A stretch of DNA of 64,000 nt from assembly GCA_964035545.1 (NCBI GenBank), contig OZ037767.1, positions 1,678,680-1,742,679 of the forward strand, in the 5' to 3' direction. How positions within the stretch are numbered: position 1 is the first letter of the stretch; every line of letters begins with the position of its first letter. Of this stretch, positions 12,427 through 26,147 are shown one piece after another. A program made the position numbers and the translations under genes. A model generated the notes under the pieces. The model was not told the DNA's origin. It made no database searches and worked only from the letters and a program-made list of their open reading frames with translations. Source of the DNA: Bugula neritina (lineage: Eukaryota; Bryozoa; Gymnolaemata; Cheilostomatida; Bugulidae).

Positions 12427-13549
12427 AAAGATCTTGGATTGCATGTCAAAACGTGCAGACACTGCTAATTTATTGATAATACACTTAACATGTTTGTATA
12501 TTAAGCTATAATAATATTAGCATTGATGTTGTATATATCAATATATTGATAGTATTTTGTATGTAAAATAACTAAATTCTTATTATTAAGCAAGTTATTT
12601 TGATGTATTTAATTGCTCAATATACATTTTCATCATGTCGATCTGGTTGAATATCACAATTCATTATCAGGACAGTGAACTACTATGTTTGTAGAACATG
12701 TCTTCTGTTAAATTCACCGTAGCCCCAAGCAATAAATGATTGTTTACACAGTATCTTGATATAATTGTTCATGTCATCTTAAATTTATTGTCACAAACTG
12801 AAGAATTCTTCTAATATTATGTTTATGTGATTACGTAAATAGTATGTTGTTGGTGTAATTATGCAACGGTGAAAATGGAGAGTATTCTCCTCATTTAATA
12901 TAGAACAGATAACTCTATGACTGTCTTTAGGTAAATTTACTTAGTATTAGCTAGTGGTTGGGTGCATTTGCACTAACTGTGCTCTAGCTACTGTCAAATT
13001 TCTCACTTTTTATATAAACGCCTTTTTTATACTAGCAGGAATAGCATGAGGCACGCCTCGGTCAAAGATGTTCATTACGTTTATTTTCCCAATAATAACA
13101 ACTGAAACCTACACAATATTTCTTTTATTTGGCTTGAAAGAAAAAAATTGCATTAAAATAATAAGCTAGAATTATTTATTGTTTTTATTTTAAATCTTGA
13201 AATAAAAATATTGATCATCGTACTAGTAATAATCAAAATGTTTTGCGACTAGATCAGTTTTTGTTTTGATTTTCATAGCTAATTATATAGGTTTTACAGT
13301 AGAGCTAAATCGAGCGCGTGACGATTTCAGAGGTTAAATCAGTATAATCATTATTGAACAAGTACAGCGTGCGATCGCTTTTGTTTCAGTCGCTTCCCTA
13401 TCGCTTCAGAGGCGTTACCTCGTTTCTAGCGCAGTACACGTGGTCCAAGCAAACATTGTATGCTTAGTGTTTACAAACTTATTTGACACTTTTGCAATCA
13501 GTAAGGTACACTAGATTCTGGTTTTCATGTCTGTTGAATCTCAAGTAAC

Positions 13550-14338
13550 ATGTTAAAATGGAAGGTTAACTCACCCCAGCTGTCTGCTCACTCTGACCCC
13601 AGACTTCTCAGGTCAATCTCTGACGCTGACTTGTGTTACTCTTGTTCTCTTATCGACAGCGAAGACAGCTTTGTAGATTCTTTAGGAACAAATGTGAGTA
13701 TATTTATCCAGAGATTTTATTGCGTAAGGCTTTGTTTGGTTAAATAATATAAATAGTATATTCTGTCAGTAATAGTAGGTTATTAATTTGTACTTTAGTC
13801 GTGAAGAATTTTTATTATAAAGTGGCTATTACTCATCAAGGCGGGCTTCTTTCACCTCAGATGCGTTGGATTATACATTATATTATAATAGCACATAGCA
13901 CAGTTACTAATGCTATAAAATAAATATTACGTATGGTAACAGTATTTTTATTTAAACTCATAACAACGAGTAATAGTATTAATAATTTTCATTATAATAT
14001 TATTACTATAAAAGGTAGATTTTGACCAAGACTTGAGTGATCGCAAACATATTTCCACTGAAATACGGACATGAAAGTTTATAACTCAGCCTGAACTTTC
14101 TCTATTAAAAGTGGAGTGAAAAATATAACATGTACTTTATTTCTCTATCTGGATATGTTGATATAATATAATATGCGTGTAGCATACAATATGTATAATA
14201 TGATATATAGAATATAACATGTATATAATATGAAATATAATATAATAATGTGCAGAATGCAATTATATATAGAATATATTATGTGAAGTGTTTTCATAAA
14301 GTTTCCCTTCTACTTTACTGCCAGAAGTGGGTACAGTA

Positions 14339-14371
<33 letters not shown>

Positions 14372-16817
14372 GCACCTTTGACAAAGCAGTCTCATTTACA
14401 AATTCAGAGCTGGTTATAGCACCAGGAGGGGCGACTTCCGGTTGTTTGCTGCCGAAGGTCAGCCCATCTGATGAAATCCGGCATGCTGCCACTAAAGTGC
14501 TGCCACAACTAGCTGTCTCCATAAAGTCATTGATTTTATGTCAGCTACAGTGTGCAGGATTCAGCCGCTGTCTTTGTCCAGCAATTAACTGTTTTTATTT
14601 GAAATTGATTTCTTTAATATTATATAGCCTACTTTTGAGTTAGTGTAGGGCAGCAGTATCACACACTGGCAGCAATGGCAGCTTGATTGCTGCCGTATTT
14701 CTATCTCCTAGATTGCTATCGGTTGTTTTTGTGCAACAAAAGTTTGCAAACAAAGTTGGAGTAAAAAATGTATATGTTTTGCTGCTTTAAAAACACCCCT
14801 TTGTGTTCAATAATCATACATTTGTTTTCATTACGCCGGCTTCATTCAACTGTTTCAGCAAAACAAATAAAATTGTATGTATTGAACTCATGCAAACACA
14901 GTTACAAATTCAAGTTAAAATAAAGGTTCAAATTTCATTAGAATATTTAATTAGAATATTATTATAACTTTGAATTTCTCCAATTTATCATTTCTATAGT
15001 TCTATAGCGTTCATGAAGCTATGCACCATTTAGTGGCCTGATATACAAATATGTATAGAAAATTCATGGGCTTTTTAGAGTTGAAAATTACAGTTATTGG
15101 TAGCCGTACTTATTTCCTGGGCAGCTCAACATAGCAATCAATGTTGTGTACGCATGGTTGAAAAGCAATTAGCAAAATTGTTAGCAACTGGGCTTTAAAT
15201 GCTCATACTGTAAAAGGTAGCAAATTATATAGGAAATTTCTAGAACCTATCCTTAATATTTAAACCTTAGAGCTAGCTTAAATCTCAAACTAATCAAAAT
15301 GTGTTTATTTGAAGTTGGTCTACTATCTTCCAATCTTAATAGAGGATAGAAAAGGCCCAAGTGTTGAGGCCACAGACGTGTTACATAACTGACAATTGTA
15401 TTAAGAAAGTTAAGATAATTATATAAGAAAATAAAGAGTCAGAAGCTCCCATCTCCATGGCTACAGCATCGGCTATTTATAAAGCTGTCAGGTTAATTAT
15501 AGATTATGCCTTTCATGAAACAGTCTAGTTAATCTTATGGGACCTCAACTACAAATAAAATCAAAGCTGACTTGTTAAAACCAGCCACAACTACTCATGT
15601 CTAGTTTACAAGTGGAAGCTTTTCTTTAATGGTTAATTGCGCGTGATAGATCTTATCGAGTCCAAATTATCCATAAAGTAATTATAGCTATTTGATTGCC
15701 ATGTGGAGCTAAAACTATCTGTAATTTTTGAGGGTGTATGCATGTACACCCCCTCTCTATGTTCTGGTAAGAAAGAGAGATTATCCTAATCTCCTGATTA
15801 TTCATGTTCTCTTGCGTCATGACTGTTTAGTGGGTGTAGGTTTATATTATTAGAAAAATATAAATAAATTTATGATTTACTAACAGCTTTTGAAATCAAC
15901 TTCTACTAATGAATTATATCTAAATTTGGGATCTCAAAAAAATGACAATTTTTTCCATGTTTCAAATTGCATTTTAAGATGCTTTCGTTTAGATAGATTA
16001 TAGTTTAGATCTTTCCTAATATAATTCAGTATATTTACAGTTGAGAGAGATGATGCAAGACCTGCAAGTCGGATTTTCCGCCGCTATGAACGAACTTTCC
16101 AACATTCAAGACGAGGATAAAATACTTCACGAGAAAATGAACAGCTCTAGAAGAGAGCACGACACCCAGATGAGTGACATTGTTGACCTTGTGCAATCTC
16201 TCAAGGTAAACGGTCTCCCTCATCATAACTATACATACAACTGTAATGGTCATAAAGTCTTGAAACTTTAAATACAGCCATTAACTTTTACAGCTGTACA
16301 GATGAACATGTTTTTATACTAACCTATTTACCTGACTCAAAAATAATAACGATTAAAGCATTACTAAAAATAAAAATTATCTGATATGATAAAAACGTAC
16401 GATTTCAAAGGCAAAGTTTTACCCTACCCTTCTCTTTCTGTGACATGGATGGACTTACTGTTGTTCTTAAACTTCGATGCTCAGTGGTAGCCTGTATTCC
16501 TAACATCAATGAACTTGGGGGGGGGGGTACTGCCATATCTCAAAACTTTGCCTGTACAACTTATAGTGGCCAAAGAAACAGCTCCAAGTTCAGTTGTCTT
16601 TCCTACAAGATGCTTCTAGTACCAGCATTTTACTAATGGCATGAATAAACTAGTTTAGAAAACAATATGTTTTAAGGGTGCTAGTAACTACCCCCCTCCA
16701 TATTATGCTAAAATAAGGTTTCTTTAATAGTTTGAATTCTCATGACCTAAACTTTAAAGCAACGTAAAGCTGGGATGCTCTGCTCTCCACTAATCCAGCA
16801 GTTAATATCTTGTAACT

Positions 16818-16902
<85 letters not shown>

Positions 16903-19900
16903 CATTGTATTACATATATAGGATGTTATGTTGGTTATATTACTATAACTATACTGGTATTATATTATATTATGGTAATATATTAGTATACTATGTTATC
17001 ATATTGTATTATATTATTATATTATATGGTATTGCAGGCGCAATGTGATAATATTCAACTACAGTTAGCGGTATCTAACAAGAATCAAAGGAAATTGGAA
17101 CGTCAAATTAAAAAGTTAAAGTCAGAAAGAGCTGTTGTTTTTGTTGGAGAAAATGAAGAAAGTCACAAACTCTTCTCTCAACTGGAGAATATCAACAGCA
17201 ACAATGCATATACTAACAACGCCTGCGCCAAAAATCCCATGCTAAAGTCATACATTGCAAGTCTACCCCACCCACAAGGTTAGCTTATATATTTATACTT
17301 AGTTTCTTTATTTAGACTTAGTTTATTTTTAATTCATGGTTCAATTGTGGTTTGAGGTTTTCTGTAGCCACCCTTAAGGAAATAGAATATTATCACGTAA
17401 TAAAAAATGAAGGAATTTTTATTACGTGATAAAAACGAGTAATCTGTCTGTACGTCCCCTAGACATGGAGGAGATTGAAGACCACCACTCGGACTCTGAC
17501 GAGAGTTTAGCCGCTGTGACCCAAAGAAGTCTCATGTTATCAAACACCTTGTCACAGCACACCTACACAGTCCCACAATCCCATTCTCTGGGTGAACTAA
17601 ATTCCGCCCACATGGGAGACACCTCTCATACATCCAGTGATCTGGTTAGTTGAATCTTATACTACATAGCGTTGCTTTTTACTATGTTTACTAGAATTTT
17701 AATTTAAATCTAATGCAAATTTTTTTTCAAGAAAAATTCACATTATTATTTATTTAGTAACTAATTTAAATTATTCGTGTTTTCTAAATTCAGAGTAAAA
17801 TTTTTAAAGAGTAATTTGTGTGTGAGACTTTATACAACTTATGTGATTTTAAGTTTCAGAAAAAAAAATTGTGCCTATACATGATGGAACTTTTTTTTGC
17901 TTTTACCACCTGCAAACAATAAAATCCAAATACCTTTCGGTAAGTTCAATTTTCTGTCTGGACTGTTGCTAAAGTCCTTCAAGCTTTAGATTGAAACACT
18001 ATAAAGATATTTAGTACTTGAAGAAAAATTAATTGGTGCTTGAAATTTATTACTGAAGGTTTAAGACTCCATTGAAGTTTGTGCACATTAGGGGTTAATC
18101 CTTAGTAATTATTTTAATTATCCTCTAAAGTTAGTTTATCTTTAAGTATAATCTATGTTAATAATAGCATAACTCCGTGAGAATTACATAGACTTAACCT
18201 ATTAACTTCATTTCCCCTCCTATTTATTCCCAACTTTGGTTTCCTGTCATCTATCTGGGTAAATTAGATGCTGGTATTTTTATCTCAACAGTCACTGCTG
18301 GGTATATAAGACTATTTTGAAGACTTGTCACTTTTAACACAACACAATTAGCATATGAAAAGAATTTAAAGTATTTTTGGCATTGTATTATTCGATTGTC
18401 TTTCATTACGCCATTTCAAATTAAAATATCTCAAACTGATAAATGATAAAATTGCCTGGGTGTAGCTAAATAAGACTCAAATACTTCTTTGATACAGCTA
18501 TCATACTTAACAGAACTTTTTCTTCAGCACAGTTTTATAGATAGTATACCGGGTTGACAGTGGTACCAGAGGAATAATTATTAGGTAGATTAATATTATA
18601 TCCAGCATAGTATTCTAGTTATGACTCATGTTTGAGTCACTAATGACTGTCAGTTACTATCCCCAGAATCACCTACACTTATTTGTATTTGAATACTTGA
18701 TAGTCTCATATATTGATAACTAGCAGAGCCATCAATAAGTAACTAATCTCAACGTTACCCTGGCTTTATTTTGATACCACTAGCGGCTTAGAAGGTCAAA
18801 TAAGGGTTACTGTTACGTGTTTAAGAGATTTAGCTTACGATTGTGTACTCCCGTAATAGGAAGTGGCGTTGTAGGTAAGAACATTAAAAAGCTTGTACTC
18901 TAAAAAAAATTGTCGGCAAAGCTTGATGTTTTTTATGAAAATTACAACTCTCAACTCAAACCAAAACTAGTAAGGAGATTACACAACCTGTGCTGGTTTG
19001 TTGCAGAGTGTGAAGAGTGAGTGTAACATGGCTGAAGTGAGTCAGAACTTAGGGAACAGGAAACGCCTACACAATATGGCAACCAACAGAATTCAAGGTG
19101 ACAATTTTAACAATTTGAGGCTCAGTTGTGTGTAAATTATGTTTATTTCCTTATAGTTTTGTTGTATTAACAAAGGCAGGTGGTATTTCTCAATTAGCAA
19201 TTAATTCATATATGAATAGAGTTTATATATAACCGGATAGTACCTTATCTATGCTCAGGTCATAGACACAGATTAGCTGTTGACATAATGGAGTCGGAAA
19301 AGAACTATTGTACCACTTTATATAACATCCTGGAGGGGTACAAGAAAGCCCTCAGTAGCTCTGGTGGTCTCACTTCTAGAGATCTGAGGTTAGTTACTAC
19401 AGTTGTATCTGCTTAGCTCGAGTTCTTAGTTATTGGCTTGAAATTTGGGTTTACAATTACTTTAATAACCGGCAGACATGTTTTTGTGTTGGAATGGGCT
19501 AGACTTGGGGCTTCCCTGAAAATACTTGTAAGTTTACATGAAGTACTTTCAGCATACTGTAAGTATAGCAAAAATACTTACTTTTTGTACTTACTTCTTG
19601 TATAATAAACAGTTGAAGCTGGTGCAGTTTGAAATCTATTCTATACAATATAAACTGTGATTCTACACTGTCAACAATGAGATGTTCACAGGTATAGCAC
19701 ATAGTATATTATGAATGCACTCACGTACAAGCGCATATAACGTAGAATCAGTTAATTTTAGCACCAAGTAAAGAGCTTTTGCACAAAATCAATATTAAGA
19801 CTCAAAGGGAGCATTTCAAGGGCACATAGTACACCGGCAACACCCACAGCGCTTACAAAGACTTGTTTTATCATTTGTATAAAAAATGCATAACTTTCAG

Positions 19901-22900
19901 TAATTGTATACTAATTGTACCCTTATCAGTATTCCGTACTCAGAAATTGACAAAATCAATACAAAATAAATTTACCAAAAAAGTACAGCACTGGAATAAA
20001 TTTAAATATCTTCACAATAATTACATTGTAGGTAAAATATTATGCTGTAAGAACCAACAACAATAATTGCTTGAGTAGAAGATAGAAATAAATCGTGTGA
20101 CATTGGTAAGCAAGTGCTCCATGCCATATGGCAGTTGGGGAAATAGGTTGACACTTTCATGTGGCTTTGGGAACTTGTGCCCTACTATAGGCAGGAGCTG
20201 GGAAATCAAGTGACACTAGGAAACAAGTGCCCTTTGTTTACCTAAGCAATTACTCATCCATGTTAATTAGGTTTGTTGATTAAACAACATCAGTGCGGTG
20301 TAAGGTCACCCTAGTCAGCTGAGAATATTCTCACCAATTTCAACCACATGACCTCTACACTTTATCCATTTGTTTGCTTTCTTGTTTTGACCTTATAGAT
20401 TGCATTTCATCATTTTTCAACAGTTTACTTGACTATATTATATGTTATTGTTACTCATTGAAATTCTTATCTTTCAACATAAACAGTAATTTATAATGGA
20501 CATGCTGGTTTGATTATAGAATCAAAATTTTTGATGAAAATACAAACTAATACTTATGTATCACTCATTCTAGTTGTACCATCAGTTTTAATTGAAACTA
20601 GAAAATAGATATTCCTTTAAAGATGGCTTCACCTCCAATCTCATCCTTAAACCCCTTTCCAAAGCCTAGTCTTTTACAGAGGGGGGGGAGAGAGTCTAAC
20701 AGTATTTACAAATGAATAAAACTCTTTCCGTTGTTTTTAGTCGCCTGTTCCCTCCTAGCCTTTCTTCTATCTATGAGTACCATTGTGCTACCCTGAAGAA
20801 ACTAGAAACTAGGCTAAGCAGGTGGAAACAGCAGGACATCTTGGGAGACATCTTTGCTAAGTTTTCTGTAACAAAAGAGGTAAGGCTTGAACTCACAATC
20901 TCCTGTGACACTTTGATGTTGTGACATTGTGACATGATGGCACCATGACACCTCGACGTTGTGACATTGTGATACTGTGACATTGTGACACTGGTATGAT
21001 ACTGTGACATATATTGTTGTGGCATGGTGTCACTGTGGGTTTGACGGCACACTTGCTAGTCTGGATAGAGTGAGTTTAGACACATTTTGAGTCTAGAAAT
21101 AACTTTCACATCATCAGTGACTTAGACATTTAGACTGTCAACACAGTAGATGTTGTTGACCACAGATCCAATTTTCTCTTGAAAATAACGCCCCAAAGTT
21201 ATTCCCCCAATTACAATATTCAAAATAACATTCCATTTAACCCTAGTAATGCAATATAACCATTGATATGTGTTACATACATGCGCATAAAATAGCTGTG
21301 GTTGGTTGTCTACCTCCAGCTATTGAGGTTGTCTTGAAATAATCAAATGTATAAAATGCTGTTCACCACCTTTATGATTTAGTATCTACCTGTAAGTGTA
21401 GATGAATTTCTTGCTGTGGGTCTGTATTTTGAGCTGTGTGGGGTAAATTAACTGTTCACCTATTCAAATACACAAGTTCATGTTTATTGTTAAGATAACA
21501 TATAAACAAGCATGGTATTGTTTTGATGCAACCCATGCAGCTGTTACCAGAAAATATCAATAATATGAGTAAGAAATAATCATAGTTCTTTGATCAAACA
21601 CAAATAGCCAAGTTAAATGAGCTGATTCAAGTACTGCTCAAGTCTTCAAAGTATGTTATTAATAATCTACAGTGTGACTTAATGAGCCACAAACCTCTCC
21701 CCCACTTTACAAGTCAGTTCCCTCTTCAACTCTTAATGGGAGATTGAAATATGGTTCTCAGAGTCTTCTGTTAGATCTAATTATACTAGATTCTTTTGTT
21801 CAGCGAGCTGTTTCTAAAACACTAGTATATTTGTAGTTAGTAATTCATGTAATATAAAGTAGTGGTGAATCGTTAGGCTAACAAGAAATTACTGCTCAAC
21901 TAGCTAGACATAGAGGCTATATAGTATATTATAGCAATGAGAACAGCAAGAAGAGCTGTTTTATCAATATTTTATTCAAACATCAAGCTTATATACAATG
22001 TGACATAGACACATTACTGTGGGATATCCTTAGGAAAGATTTTTCGTCAGTTACAGATTGAAATTCTTGGCACATTAGTTTGAGAGTTGATTTTTTAATT
22101 CAAACTCACAACTTGCTAGTGGGCTAGTATATATAGTTTTTGATTCATTGAATAACTTTTTGCCTATTGGGTATTGAAGTGGATGTGCAGTTGGAAACAT
22201 TTGAGCTATTTCATTGTGTAGGTGGACATATTCAGTCAGTATAGAGAGTATATAGGCAACTTTCCAGTGGCACTACAGACTGTAGGGAGACTGAGCAAGA
22301 ACAGTGAAAGATTTCGACATACCCTCAAAATGTGTCAAGGGGAGTCAGGGGCAGATAATTACTCATTTGTGAGTCAGCTATTGACACCTGTTAGGAGAAT
22401 CTCTAGCATTGTGCTACAAATAAAGGTAAGTTTCTTACAAATTTGTTACATCATTTGTTATAGCTTGCCTTCAGCTATGACGGGATGTTTATACTAGTAG
22501 TTAGCTATAATAACGTTGTCACTATTCTTCACTTGGAATTACCCAGCATTTATTACACAACTTTAAGTTATAAGTAAATGTTCCTTTGCTTTGTTTGTTT
22601 AAAACCCCTTGATTTCATTGGCTAGCTGAAATACGTGATGTTGCAGTGGGTGTGTGTAATAAATTAATGAGATTATTGCTTGAAATCAGTACAAAACCTC
22701 AAGATTAGAAAGGATTTAGCTAGTTCTGCCAATTATTTTCTCTTGTGATAGTTTTATCACTTATTGAGTAATATATGGAGCTGCCAGATTTGGTTAATGT
22801 TCCCATTGTTGTGGTCACTTTCTTCATGTTTGCCACGCAGCATGGTGTATTTCATTCCTTCATATAAATATCATTACTTGTGGGATTACAGACTCTATCT

Positions 22901-25318
22901 AGGATATGAGCCTTTACATTAGACACTGCTATGATGTAAAATAAATTGTTATATGTTATAGAATAATTTTTATTATATGTATAATGAGTTGTAATATATA
23001 ATAAAAAGAATTTTAGTGTATAATAGAATAAATTTTAATAAATAATATATGGAGTGTAATATATAATGTAATGTGATTGCAGGATATAATATAATAAATT
23101 ATTCTGTATTTTTTTTGCTTTGTTGTTTACAATTTTAGAAATTACTAAAATATACGGATGCTGACCACCCGGACAAGTTCTTTTTGGAGTCCAGTCTGGG
23201 CTACTTTCGCTCCAGTTTGCTGACAATGAATGACTCAATGGAGAGGTCTCTGCAGCTGGCTGTGACAGATTCTAGCTGCTCGAAGAGGTCAGTGTTTGCA
23301 TGATGTCACTATAATACAGTATCATGATGTCACTATAATACAGTATCATGATGTCACTATAATACAGTATCATGATGTCACTATAACACAGTATCATGAT
23401 GTCACTATAACACAGTATCATGATGTCACTATAACACAGTATCATGATGTCACTATAACAATATATCATTATGTTACTATAACTACACAGCAGATCATTG
23501 GAAACATGCAGTTGGAGCAGTCACGAAGAAGAACAGAGACTGTCTACTGCAACCAAAGACAGTGGAATTCACTCAAATTGTGACTTGGGTTCAACTGAGG
23601 AATTGTCCTCCCTCTCAGCTAATCCTTTTGGTCAAATGATGGTTGAAGAGAGAAATAGTAAAAGTAGAGGTAACTAATTCAATATTCAAACTAACATGCA
23701 ATCATACTCACAGTATATCTGAAGTCAATGATGGCATAGATCTATTAGAATATTATGTAACAGTTGTTTACCAATTAGTTCAGTGAACTATTATGATGCG
23801 AGGCAGCAATAATGCTATTTAAAAGTTAGGTTTAACACCAATGTTTGCTAAATTTTCAATTGCAAATCTAACATTTGGTATTGTACCCATTCAACAAGCC
23901 TTTATAGATTACAATTCTTGTAAACTAAAATGCGGGCTGTCTCTACTGCACCCTCTCATTACTCACTAAGTTCTCTAGGCCTTGGGCTCTTTTCAAATAA
24001 TTTCAGACATTATTTTTCATTATAATTCTAGTTACTTCTTCTTGTTTAGGAGTTATCATCGAATTCTCTAACACTTTATTTTCCAACCAGTTTCAGTCAT
24101 GTTGTAAGAGTTGTCATTACATTATTTGGCAGTGTCATCAACGCGACGTCCTCAAAGTGTCATAGACTTTATTAGTCCGGAGAAAGAATTGACTCTATCA
24201 GTTCCAATGAGAAGCAAGACTCCAGTCCCGTCATCGTCCAGTAAAAGCAGCAGAAGTTTATTTGTCAAACGTATGTGTCACCTAACATGTTGTATTGCAA
24301 AGCTTTAGTACTGCTCATAATACTTTAGTAGGACTTCATTTCATCTCCTAAACTCTTGTACGTCTGCCTAGTTTGTGTCTAACTGATTCCACGTCTGCTG
24401 TTAGCATGTTTTCAATATATCCATTTTCATTAAAACCTTTTTGTATGCCTTTCCATTGTACAAATAAGGATAACATTTTATTGTCATTCCTTTAAATGTA
24501 TCATTTTAGATTCCTCTACTCCGTTAAAACCGTCCTTGTCTCAATCTACCCCGAACTTGCTGGATGACAACAACTTTGCTGATGGCACGATGTCATTGAA
24601 ACGGCAGCAAAGAAGGAAACACAAAGTTCAGTTCAAAAATCCTCCAATCGAAGAGCAGGAAAACAGTCAGCCTTTATCTGGCAGCGATATGAAGAAGTTG
24701 AAGAAAAGGTCCCTAGCTGATACTTTGAAGATTATCTTCAACAGGCGAAAGTAGGTGGCCCAATATTGCTATCAAGTGGCCCAGTACTGTTCTTAAGTGG
24801 TTCAGTACTGTTATTAAGTGGCCCAGTACTGTTATCAAGTGGCCCAGTACTATTATGAAGTGGTCCAGTACTGCAGACAAATTGCCCTCTCTGTTAGCAT
24901 GGCCAGTACTTTTCAGATGTGAATACTAAATTATATATATTCTATTTTGAATATAAACCAAACCTTACATCGCCAAATGCTAGTAAGTTTTTGACACAAT
25001 ATTTATTCTTGATTGTTGAGTTAAAATGTGGGTCTCTCAATAATTACTAGTTTCCTGTTTTAAACGGACATCTAACTGACGGATGATGAATATTTATTAA
25101 CACATTGTAGGGGAGCTCAGTCTAAAAACAGTCACACTGACATGTCAGACAGCTGCTGTGATTTAACCTCATCATTTGAGGAGGGTTCCCATGTCGTCTC
25201 TTCATATTTATCTGAGAACACAGACTATAACTCAAAACTGAAAAAAGGAGAAACAACTCCATATAGAAATGAGAATACTTACGAAGATGAGAATGGAGAC
25301 CCTTACAGCGTTGTGTAG
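13550..25318 (+). CDS. RhoGEF: coiled coil plus DH domain, no PH domain (ARHGEF33-like), complete
   Basis: DH domains exchange GDP for GTP on Rho-family GTPases. Thirteen exons join in phase: 13550-13693, 16041-16205, 17038-17278, 17463-17644, 19007-19097, 19259-19388, 20741-20879, 22222-22425, 23139-23287, 23494-23669, 24133-24270, 24510-24750, 25111-25318, giving 735 residues. Residues about 49-145 are heptad-rich. The DH domain spans about 277-480: MESEKNYCTTLYNILEGY (first conserved helix), RLFPPSLSSIYEYH, DIFSQYREYIGNFP and LLTPVRRISSIVLQIKKLL (the normally most conserved helix). No PH domain follows; the tail is Ser-rich and ends in SVV, a class I PDZ-ligand pattern. An in-frame TGA at 13535 precedes the start. 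A coiled coil with a DH domain and no PH domain is the architecture I recall for vertebrate ARHGEF33; this orthology is a suggestion. The DH call itself is firm. Confidence 0.88.
14341..14372. repeat. (TCTG)8 microsatellite in RhoGEF intron 1
   Basis: Eight uninterrupted TCTG units. The large intron 1 (13694-16040) otherwise shows nothing recognisable. Confidence 0.97.
16827..16899. repeat. (AT)n microsatellite in RhoGEF intron 2
   Basis: About 36 uninterrupted AT dinucleotides, self-complementary throughout. Confidence 0.97.
17390..17432. repeat. 17-bp perfect inverted repeat upstream of RhoGEF exon 4
   Basis: TTATCACGTAATAAAAA (17390-17406) pairs perfectly with TTTTTATTACGTGATAA (17416-17432) around a 9-base loop. 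It ends 30 bases before the exon 4 acceptor, so a hairpin in the pre-mRNA would cover the probable branch-point region. The arms also contain ATTACGTGAT, close to PAR-bZIP-type sites. Confidence 0.75.
20915..21030. repeat. Degenerate GTGACATT repeat in RhoGEF intron 7
   Basis: Imperfect repeats of GTGACATTGT and GATACTGTGACATTGTG begin about 35 bases downstream of the exon 7 donor. Confidence 0.75.
23299..23490. repeat. 24-bp minisatellite ending at the RhoGEF exon 10 acceptor
   Basis: Eight units of 24 bp (192 bases) run from just after the exon 9 donor to the AG that ends at 23490. Units read CATGATGTCACTATAA followed by TACAG or CACAG and TAT. The last unit is diverged and ends in TACACAG, directly before the CAG/exon 10 junction. 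AG sites in the upstream units would lead to TAA within the next unit. Confidence 0.92.
24752..24870. repeat. About 21-bp repeat just inside RhoGEF intron 12
   Basis: Five to six imperfect copies of AAGTGGCCCAGTACTGTTAT start immediately after the exon 12 donor (AAA before GTAGGTGGCCC). The beginning of each unit resembles the donor itself. Confidence 0.85.
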
Positions 25319-26147
25319 ACTTTATTTGTTAATATTTTGTAAGTCTGTAAAATATACAAGCGGACTTTCATTAGCCTTTTTATAAAAAATTATCTTGGCC
25401 TTGACCTGAAAAAATAGGCATAGAATTATTTTATTCTTTAATATATTTTTAGCATTACATTTCCTATGATCTCTATAAATAATAGAATTACTTGTGAGCT
25501 AGTATTGCTACAAAATCTTATATGATGTGCAGGGAGATGAGATATTAAACTACAGGTGCTAGGGTCATGATGTGTTGCTGTGAAAACATTTTGAAATGAT
25601 GAGCATTCAATCATCAACCAATCATGCACTTCGACTTAAATATTTAAACTTTATAAAAATAAAATTTTGTTGTTTGTAAAAAATATGAGCCTTGTCTGTG
25701 TACAAATAAAATTAATGAATTTAACTTCTACTCACCTAGCTAGAATTCATATAATGGTGTATATATAGCACCTGATATGTAAACCATGGCAATGTAACAT
25801 GTTAAAATAATACTAAAATAATATTAATATGACTTGAATGCTAACCAAAAGCAGGTTAGTTGTACGCTTTTGGTTTAGTGCGAAGTTGTATTACCTTGTA
25901 CACAAATGCAGTTGTAAAACTTTTTTCGAGTTAAGTAGAGTTGCTACTGTGAAAGCGCACCGGAAATATTCCAACTGGACACAGTAATCAAAGAGTGATT
26001 ACTTTCTTGTTTTGTTGTAATCGAACAAGACAGACTGGCATGAATTCTAATTTATATTGTCAAGTTTCTTGGTCATAATTTAGTTTTAGTTTAAGCCAAG
26101 TGACAGTGCCAAGAGCATACTAAGCACACAATAAAAATAGCAAAAGC
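25319..26147. other. RhoGEF-YIF1 intergenic region
   Basis: This holds the RhoGEF 3' end and the YIF1 promoter. The 150 bases around 25920-26000 are less AT-rich and include GCACCGGAAATATTCC, an ETS-like CCGGAA core on the sense strand of YIF1. No other gene is seen. Confidence 0.5.
25658..25663 (+). promoter_or_regulatory. Candidate poly(A) signal of the RhoGEF gene
   Basis: AATAAA 340 bases after the stop codon, followed by a GT-rich tract (TTTTGTTGTTTGT), the usual arrangement. Confidence 0.5.

Larger units (their letters stand above)
5282..13549. other. About 8.3 kb between ALG11 and the RhoGEF gene, no recognisable gene
   Basis: No exon with a recognisable domain, tRNA or transposase was found on either strand. 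The interval holds the ALG11 3' minisatellite, two further tandem arrays (7862-8000 and about 8166-8375) and the p53-like sites at 12383-12426. Its last 250 bases (13300-13549) are visibly less AT-rich, include CACGTG near 13437, and are the likely promoter and 5' leader of the RhoGEF gene. A 149-codon frame on the - strand (6013-6462) has no splice-site or family support. Confidence 0.6.

Noticed and set aside
23272-23583. Frames on both strands encoding HDVTIIQY- or DIMILCYS-type repeats
   Set aside because: Read-out of the 24-bp array in RhoGEF intron 9; the true exon 10 uses another frame.
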